From Gnetum montanum (taxonomy: Eukaryota; Streptophyta; Gnetopsida; Gnetales; Gnetaceae), in NCBI GenBank assembly GCA_015680685.1, contig MNCI01022060.1, forward strand, positions 572,865 through 636,864: a stretch of 64,000 bases of DNA, written 5' to 3'. Of this stretch, positions 57,109 to 64,000 are shown one piece after another. Both the position numbers and the translations under genes were made by a program. The notes under the pieces are model-generated. The model was not told the DNA's origin. It worked only from the letters and a program-made list of their open reading frames with translations, and searched no databases. The first letter of the stretch is position 1, and every line of letters begins with the position of its first letter.

Positions 57109-59990
57109 TGGGAGAAGTAGCCTAGAGCTAGAAGGATCCAACAAGAATAATTCTAAGAATTACCAAAAGTAACCCATGCAATAGGACCTCTTCATGAGGA
57201 GCCCGAAGTAGAATCTGTCTAAGAGATTCTAGAAGAAAAAGTTCCTACTCAATAATCATAATGAGGAGAAGGGCTTGGACCCAAACCAAGGCTTGAAGTC
57301 ACTTTGATGCAAGCCTGCCTTGACATCATTAGGTCTCAAGAAATTCAACAATTAGTCCTTCAGGGGATCAACTTCAGGCCATTCCGTGAAAAAGCTTCAG
57401 TAGACGTCAAGACTTAACTGCAAACCTCTTCCATGTGGTCAATAATCACATCCAATGGGAAATGGTACATGCAAGAGACATATCTCTTCTAGAGTAATCG
57501 AAGGCTAGGATCCACTATCAAAATCAAGGACATTTAAGTGTCCTACATGGTAGAAGCTATCGCACAAGCATTGAGGTTACTTAACACTGGGACTTGGTAG
57601 AGATATCTACAAAAGGTGATCCTGAGACTAAGAAGGAGTGGACCCAGTGATGCTACCAGGTTGACCATAAGGAGTATAATGCATTCACACCAGCAAAGTG
57701 AATCTATTTCAAAATTGTGGCTATCACCTCAATCCAACAGTGAGGTCAAGAAAGATGACTACCTTCTTCACCCAAGCATGCACTACTCTAGGTGGAAAAT
57801 TTCCTATCAACCTTCCACAATTGATCTACTTAGAGATTGAAAAGTGCTTCAAAGAAAATGAACATGGAAGGAAAACCCTACCCTTTCCATGCCTCATCCG
57901 AAAACTCTACAAAAGGGTAGGTATTTTTCACTACTTCAATGATACAATTAGGCATGCTCCATTTGGCTTCATGGTCTGAAATCATGAAGGAAAAGAAACC
58001 AACAACAACTCAAGAAGAGGAGCAACTGTCACCACCACAAACTCAAGAAATAACATCATAGGTCCACACAGCCATGGAGCTCTTACACAAAATTTGAGAA
58101 CAGCTCTTGAGTGAAGAAGAGCAACGTGCAAGAACAAGTGGGGTAGATCCATTTGTATACCGGCCAGCAATGAATCACCTTAATGAGGTGGCTCGAACAA
58201 TTAACCAAATGGAGAGGGGTGGACCAATTTTCTTTGCCCAAAAAATGTCGTTGCCTACAAGGTTAGATCCTAGTGCTTAGGAGGTGATGGTGTCACTATC
58301 TCAACACCATTTATTCCTAGAAATTCTTGGGAATGCTACCACCTTCTCGATGCACTTGGGGAAACAAGAAGAGGCAACTGTCTTGATAATGCAATACAAA
58401 GGGTAGAAAATAGTGGCTAAAGTGGTTGTTAACCATGTCACTAAAGCACTAAATGCATCCACAATGTATGTACCAAATGTATCTATACTCCAAGAAGTGC
58501 AAATGTCCACAAGCATAGTCAACAGAGAGTTAAACATAGCCCAACATGAAGAGTTGCTAGAATGAATGGTTGGAATTGAGTAGCCAACTCTAGACATCTT
58601 TGATTTTTTGGAAGATAACACTGCAACCTAGTTAGAGCTACTAAATGCAAGGGGAAAATTCATCATTTTGGAGGGGTAACTTGAAATAGCTCAAGAATGA
58701 AATCAATGCTTGGTCATGGAGGTTGCTGAACTATGTGCCTAACTTGATAATCCTACAATCCTCAAACCAACGGAAACTAGAGATGAAGCTTTCAAACAGC
58801 TTTAGGAATGATTCTAGAAGGTTGAAAAGGAAGCAATAATGACCATCTTTAACTAGTCCATAGGTAAAGAAAAAATGTACTTAATTCAGAAGAACTTGGC
58901 ACAGATGCACCAAAAGAATGAGACCCTAACCACACAAAATCGTCGCCTATGAAACATTGATGCTCAAAAGGACCAAATGCAAGAATTTATTCATCAACAG
59001 TAAGAGAAACTTACCAGGGTGAACACTGAATTAAGGAGATTGGCCATAGAAAGTTGAAATTTGCCAATAGAAGAAGTGCATGCCTTGTGCTAGAAGTCTA
59101 CCATTGAAATTGCCGCCTAAAAGAATGAGGCCCTCAAGTTTGAAAAAGTGAAGAATCACCACAAAAATCAAGTTGGCATGTAGAAGGAAGTTAACGAAAA
59201 ACACATTCAGATGACAAAGGCAAAAATGAATGAAGCCCTCTAGCAACTCCAATAGGGAAGAGAATTTTGGCAATCCATCGTTGATGGGATCGACACCTAC
59301 AACAAAGTAGAGATCTACTTGAAGGAGTTGCAAATAGAAAAGATGATAGAGTATATAGAGTTGGCAAATCTTCGATATGCAAACCTAGTAATGTTGATTG
59401 TTGGACATTTGTGGTTAGAGTTAGAGAAATAAGTGGCTAGATCATATTTTTTATGCTAGGATGAGTTCAAGCACCACAAAAACACTAAGCAGAAGCTTGA
59501 GACTACAAATGCTAAACTTGAAGTTCTCAAAGCATAGTTCACAAACCAATAATCAACTACTAAGAACCTAGCCAAACGAATCAATGACTACCAAAAGCTG
59601 AAGGACATAGTGAAGGCATTCAACATTGAACGCAAACACTTCATTGCCTAGTTTGTTAATGTAAAGGAGTTGTTTCTAGCAATCCTGTGTTCCTAGGATG
59701 TGCCTGTTCCAACACACATCAGCAATGCTGCATGGACGATGCATGATTCCAAAAACAAGAAGGAGAAAATGAAAGCACTACTGGATGCTTTCTACCTCTT
59801 TCCAAAATTTGCAATAGTAGTAGGTTAGCTGTAGCTACCTTAATTACTGCCTATGCAGGAAGCCAGTGAAGGTCCCTTGGAACCTTAGGAGCCATCACTG
59901 CCTAGGACCATTTGATCTTCTCTACCTAACTTCATGCCATTAAGGAACATGCTATCTAGTTTTGAAGAGTTATGTCATGGTGTTCAATTT
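57109..59990 (+). pseudogene. Third ORF of element D (Athila ORF3-like, coiled coil)
   Basis: A long, stop-interrupted frame family starts near the ATG at 57111. The front part includes FFTQACTTLGGKFPINLPQ and LPFPCLIRKLYKRVGIFH (57760-57935), which resemble the putative plant transposon protein domain found in Athila extra ORFs. The middle reads DPFVYRPAMNHLNEVARTIN. The last third, about 58700-59640, is rich in Glu/Lys/Gln heptads (KLETTNAKLEVLKA, LAKRINDYQKLKDIV) and should form a coiled coil. Stops are mostly TAG in Gln-rich contexts. Athila third ORFs are sometimes called env-like; I see no signal peptide or membrane anchor here. Confidence 0.5.
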
Positions 59991-60161
59991 TGTGTCTTGA
60001 ACACCATCATTTTTTATAATGTCTTGATATGTACACTCGAGTAGTCCATTTTTTTCAAGTTAGTCAATTTGTTTTGTTTGAGAAAAGTCAGTCAATAATC
60101 CCATACCTTCCCAATTTTGTAAAAGAACTCAAGGACAAGTTTTCATTTAGTTGTGGGGGTA

Positions 60162-61002
60162 TGATGACTCTTAGTTTAGTTGGCTACATCGACGAGGCCT
60201 TGTCAATGCAGCCTCATCGATGCATCGTATCATGCATCAACAAGGCCCCATCAATGCAATGTCTATTTTTGGCTATAAATATGCACCTACCAGTCACATT
60301 TATGGCATGAGAGATAGTAGTTGCATTGAGTGTATGGATCTTTATTCAAGCATTGTTGTACCTAAGCACGATAGTATGTGTGGCAATAACGATGAGCTTT
60401 TTGATAAACCTTGTAGCACTTTGGATAAATTAAATATATTGTTTATGCATTTTATGTTTTCAATTATTTACCTAATGCTTTCAATTATTTATTAAATGTT
60501 TCTAGTAATTAAGTTAATGAAGTAATTAAGCAAGGTAGATTACACACATAAGCATGATCACTTCAAGTGTAACACATATTCACTTGGTAATCCCAGTAGT
60601 GTTATTGCTTGGTACACCCAGTAGTGTAGCGCTTGGTTGCCTAGTAGCGAATACGTGGGTTCAAGATGTGTATGGAAAGTGGGACTAGATGCTTATGTTA
60701 GGACTAGTTAAATGCTAGTTAATTAGTTAGTTTAAATTAGTCAATGCAATCACTTTTATCTCCATTCAAATATCAGACCATAAAAATACAAAATGATAAT
60801 AATTAGATGCCTCAATTACACTTAACCATACTAGTGTACATCACAAGTGTAATTGGGAAGACAATGATCGACCTTCAAGTAAGATTCACTTCCTAAAAGA
60901 CAAGTGCACTAGAAATGATAAAGTTGATGGAATTCAACCAGATCATGCGTGAATGCGTTGTGATTCGTATGGTTGGGCGTAGGGGTACCTCGCCACTCAT
61001 CA
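60162..61002 (+). repeat. 3' LTR of element D
   Basis: It starts TGATGACTC directly after TTGTGGGGGTA (polypurine tract) and ends CGCCACTCATCA before CTAGG. TATAAATA lies at 60274-60281. The GGCC(T)CATC array lies at about 60195-60255. Confidence 0.9.
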
Positions 61003-61007
61003 CTAGG

Positions 61008-62190
61008 TAAGAGGTTATTAGTTTAAGTCATGCTTCATACATGTTGGCTATAGTCTTCTATAGTCTTTTGAAGTATCATGCTCGATATCTTGCTTATTAT
61101 ACTTATTGTTAAATTGTTTACAATTTTAATTCTCCCTTCCCTTAAATCAAACCTATGACTGATAACAAGTAAACTATACATCTTAACCATTAAGTTATGC
61201 ATCCATATATAAATTAGAAGACAAACACCACATACTACTTGAATGTACATACTATGAAATGCTAACATGTATATTTATTTAGCTTTAGATTAAATAAAAT
61301 TTCCAATAACAACATAATAAAATTTAACACTTGCAATATCCCAAAGGTAGTCTCAATTGTGAAAAGAGAAGGGGTTGAGAGTTATGACCTAGATTATTTG
61401 TAAGACATATTATGATGTAATTCCACTAGGCCACATGGAAAAGAAATCACTTGTTTGATTCAATTCATAAGATGTCTTGTTGCAAAATACCTCTAATATT
61501 ATTTAAAGTGGTATAGCTATGTCTCTTCAAAACAAGAATCTGACAATTATTACTTGGGATCATTTTTTTAACTAAAAGGTTACTCTAGTGTTATTTTAAT
61601 GAACAATTCAATGATTCTAAACCTTTATTTGAAGTTTATTCCATTTTTTTTCACATAGTTCAACTAATGAATTAATGAGGATAAATGAATAAAGGCATGT
61701 TATTTTAGTGGTAAGACTTTTGATTTGAAACCTCTATAAGTTATGTTGTAGGGCTATAATTTCAAAATTTTTCCCACTATAAATATACAGCAAAGTATAT
61801 ACTCTACCTGTATTAAGTTATTTTATAAGATTCATTGCAAAAATAAAATAGTATAACATGGTCTTAGACCAACATACAGGAAACTTTAACCATGTATTTC
61901 TAAGTTATTTATAAATTGGATATTGATAACAATGTTAAGTTATAAAGTTTTAATTAAATGTACTTATAGAAAAAAATAGATATCACGAAAAAGAAGGCGA
62001 CAAATTATTAGTGAGCTCTAGTGGTACGTAGATGGAGCAATTATACAATCTACATGAGACCAAATACGCCGACGATTCATTTCTCTGAAATTTTTCCTGG
62101 TGGCCCATACTAGACCAGGGGGAAGTTTTGGATCGTTGTTTGCCACAACGATTTTGTAGACTTTTACTGCGATTGATCACGTAATCTTTT
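61008..62190. other. AT-rich flank with tRNA-like relics
   Basis: No gene. 61008-61050 continues the SINE-like repeat split by element D. On the minus strand 61200-61140 reads TAACTTAATGGTTAAG then ATAGGTTTGATTT, another weak box pair. From about 62000 the base composition changes towards the LINE. Confidence 0.4.
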
Positions 62191-62627
62191 GGGGCACGGA
62201 TTTGTGTTTCCTTTCTTCAGCCAAAGTGCCAAGAGAGGTTGCAAGGAAGTCGGCTCTGAGAGGGGATTTCATGAGACAGTTTCAAAAACCCTTGGTCCCC
62301 CACAAGGATCTACACGAGGTTTTATTTTATTTGCAGCCGCCAAGGCTAGCGCTTTAGGAACGAGGGTTCGTTGCACTTCGTATCAATCCCTTCCACCTTT
62401 CTGGTTTTGCCCTGCTTTTCTGGGCGAAGACTTGGAGCCTCGAGAGGGATGATTATTGGCTAAGTTTCTTTTGCTTCTTGTTCGCTTTTCAGTCCTGCTG
62501 CTACAGGGGATTTAGATTCTAAGCAGCAGCATTCATTGCAGATTCAAAATCTGAATTCTAGAGTTTTCTTTTCTTTCATTGTGATTACCGGCATCGAGCT
62601 TATTCAAATGGACGTGGAGCTTCCTTC

Positions 62628-63755
62628 ATGCAAGGGTATGGACGAATCCTTAGTGGTTGCTCTCCTAACTCAACGGCTGCTACTTCTTCACTTCTGGGAA
62701 GTTTTCCTAACTCAGAATCTTTGGATTTTCTTTTACTTGATGATATCTTTGAATCTATTTCTAAAGATTTTTCTGCATGTTTTATTTTTTTTCAAATAGT
62801 GGGTTTTCTACCTTCATCATTAAGTATCAATTTGCATGTTAAAAATATTTTACAATCCCATGGGATACAGGGCCTACACGCTCAATACTATGCTCATAAT
62901 TTTTTCCTTGTTGAACTTTTTGAGATTTCTCACATCGAAAAAGCTCTCTCTCGAATTTTTCCTGCTCATAATACTACACTTATCGCCTGGGCCTGGAAAT
63001 TTGATTTCAATGTCAAGGACCCAGCCTTTAATATTATCCCTTGTTATGTAGAGCTGTCTAATCTTCCTTTAATCTTTTCATCTTTTGAGCGAGACATTGT
63101 TAGCACCTTAGGTCGAGTCATCTCTGACCATGGAATTGAAGCTAATGGGGCTCACTTCTGTCGCTATTGTATCGAACTTGACATTTCCCAAAAGAAAACC
63201 ACTTTAACCTTAGGAGCTGGAGGCAAAGTTTTTACTCAAAAGGTAGACTATTTTTATCTTCCCAACTCTTGTAGCTACTGCCATCGTGCAGAGCATCACA
63301 TTTCTACCTGTCCCTTTCTAGCTAAGAAAAAATCTCAAACGAATCCTCCTAAATCTAGTCCTGTAGTCACTCCTCAACCTAACCCACCACTTACTCCCAT
63401 TAAGTTTGGTTCTACTTCTAACAATGCTCCACACCTTTCTTCCTTGTATGCTCCCTCTAAGGCAAGAGTCTTCCAATCTCATTCTCTCATCAAGGCCAGG
63501 TCCAAGGCACCAATCATCCAATCACAATCAGTCAAATATTCACTTTTACGTGATGAATTTGTAATGGTAGAGGGAAGGAAAAGGGCCAAAGCATCTAAAA
63601 CCACTACTCCCCCTTCCTCTTCTTCGCCTAAAACTAACCTAGTTTTAACTGTTAATACAAGCAACTCCTTTTCCATTCTTTCCACTACTATGATGACCAA
63701 CATTCCTAACCCAGATCCCTCTACTGCCCTCATAACATCTAAAGCTTCTCCATGA
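62628..63755 (+). CDS. LINE ORF1 protein, zinc-knuckle RNA-binding
   Basis: Intact 375-codon frame, the longest open frame in the window. It is likely a nucleic-acid chaperone of the LINE particle. Residues about 85-170 (YYAHNFFLVELFEISHIEKA, IAWAWKFDFN, PCYVELSNLPLIF) follow the DUF4283 pattern of plant LINE ORF1. Residues about 222-235 (CSYCHRAEHHISTC) form a CX2CX4HX4C knuckle. A Pro/Ser/Thr-rich tail follows. The start is the first ATG of the frame; an in-frame TAG lies about 60 bases upstream, so a longer protein is unlikely. Its good state contrasts with the decayed LTR elements and suggests a younger copy. Confidence 0.8.
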   Translation: MQGYGRILSGCSPNSTAATSSLLGSFPNSESLDFLLLDDIFESISKDFSACFIFFQIVGFLPSSLSINLHVKNILQSHGIQGLHAQYYAHNFFLVELFEISHIEKALSRIFPAHNTTLIAWAWKFDFNVKDPAFNIIPCYVELSNLPLIFSSFERDIVSTLGRVISDHGIEANGAHFCRYCIELDISQKKTTLTLGAGGKVFTQKVDYFYLPNSCSYCHRAEHHISTCPFLAKKKSQTNPPKSSPVVTPQPNPPLTPIKFGSTSNNAPHLSSLYAPSKARVFQSHSLIKARSKAPIIQSQSVKYSLLRDEFVMVEGRKRAKASKTTTPPSSSSPKTNLVLTVNTSNSFSILSTTMMTNIPNPDPSTALITSKASP

Positions 63756-64000
63756 ACCTCCTTTCTTGGAATGTCCGAGGCCTAACTGATAGGCTTTGTC
63801 ACAAACGAGCCAACAACTTCTTCTCTAGTCTAAATCTCACTTTGTATTTCCTCCTTCTTCAAGAAATCAAGATCTCAATCAACCAATTATCTCTTTCAGC
63901 TCATTAGTTTCTCCCCCATTCTTCTGTGCTCGCTACTTCTTATGAGTGTGGTAAAGGTGGAGCAACCATTCTTTTTCCAACCTATTGGAATGACAAACTC
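63752..64000 (+). pseudogene. LINE ORF2 start, apurinic endonuclease domain
   Basis: ATG at 63752-63754 overlaps the ORF1 stop (TGA 63753-63755). It reads MNLLSWNVRGLTDRL, the EEP-type endonuclease start with the metal-site Asn, then LLLQEIKIS with the catalytic Glu, and GGATILFPTYW. A TAG at 63905-63907 breaks the frame within the domain. ORF2 should encode endonuclease and RT; most lies beyond the window. Confidence 0.75.

Larger units (their letters stand above)
49014..61002 (+). mobile_element. Element D: full-length Athila-like retrotransposon, 12 kb
   Basis: Bounded by CTAGG at 49009-49013 and 61003-61007. It has a 5' LTR, Asp-tRNA-type primer site, gag, protease, RT, RNase H, integrase, long spacer, third ORF, G-rich purine tract and 3' LTR. 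The RT lead-in (ICQHCIYTDPAMKPRK) and the primer site place it with Athila. All reading frames carry stops. It inserted into a SINE-like repeat. One RT segment is accompanied by a suspicious inverted copy between Ns. Confidence 0.85.
62190..64000 (+). mobile_element. LINE (L1-type) 5' part
   Basis: A non-LTR retrotransposon running off the window. A GC-richer leader (about 62000-62627) precedes ORF1, and ORF2 begins at an ATGA overlap. Order and domains (DUF4283-like plus knuckle, then endonuclease) fit plant L1. The exact 5' end is not fixed. Confidence 0.75.

Noticed and set aside
57111-59990. Calling D's third ORF an envelope gene
   Set aside because: No signal peptide, membrane anchor or glycoprotein pattern is visible; it looks like a globular domain followed by coiled coil.
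62189-62452. 87-codon ORF upstream of the LINE ORF1
   Set aside because: It lies in the GC-richer LINE leader, has no recognised domain and no link to ORF1.

Overview
The window is nuclear DNA of a seed plant and is almost entirely nested, decayed retrotransposons. It holds no intact host gene, no rRNA or tRNA gene and no CRISPR. The assignment rests on plant-type Ty3/gypsy lineages (Tat, Athila, chromovirus), a plant-type LINE and one fragment resembling a plant alpha/beta-hydrolase gene. The long, old, stop-riddled elements nested in one another suggest a large genome such as a gymnosperm; that last step is inference.

Layout. 1-8518: element A, a Tat-like LTR retrotransposon (+) keeping gag and protease but no reverse transcriptase, RNase H or integrase. 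9368-15958: element C, a complete Athila-like gag-only element (-) with paired LTRs, an Asp-tRNA-type primer site and target duplication CTAGG. 16.6-17.25 kb: GC-rich host-gene relic. 18.8-23.95 kb: decayed chromovirus (-) with one LTR. 23.96-39.61 kb: element B, a Tat element (+) with gag, protease, RT, RNase H, a second RNase H-like domain, integrase and a 2.2-kb 3' LTR; its 5' end is missing. 39.6-46.98 kb: element E (Athila-like gag and LTR, -), whose LTR is split by element F (CTAGC duplication). 46.98-48.0 kb: another gag fragment. 49.0-61.0 kb: element D, a 12-kb Athila-like element (+) with gag, PR, RT, RNase H, INT and a long third ORF, again bounded by CTAGG. 62.2-64 kb: the 5' part of a LINE.

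The most notable structure is in element B. Gag-protease ends at a stop codon in the same relative place as in A. The next 6.2 kb, up to a 3' splice-site-like sequence before RT, looks like an intron as in Ogre-type Tat elements. Inside it, on the opposite strand, lies a whole transcription unit: TATA box, CT-rich leader, ATG, five exons joined by four GT-AG introns that all keep frame, an acidic domain, a coiled coil, a stop and AATAAA. Short tandem arrays bracket it. The TAGC-rich palindromic motif of the sense LTR recurs just upstream of the antisense TATA box and in the antisense introns. The gene is now broken by in-frame stops and about two frameshifts.

Most coding regions carry many stops, often TAG or TAA where the family has Gln (CAG or CAA), as expected from cytosine deamination. 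Two pairs of single Ns mark assembly joins, and one pair exactly encloses a perfect inverted copy of part of element D's RT.
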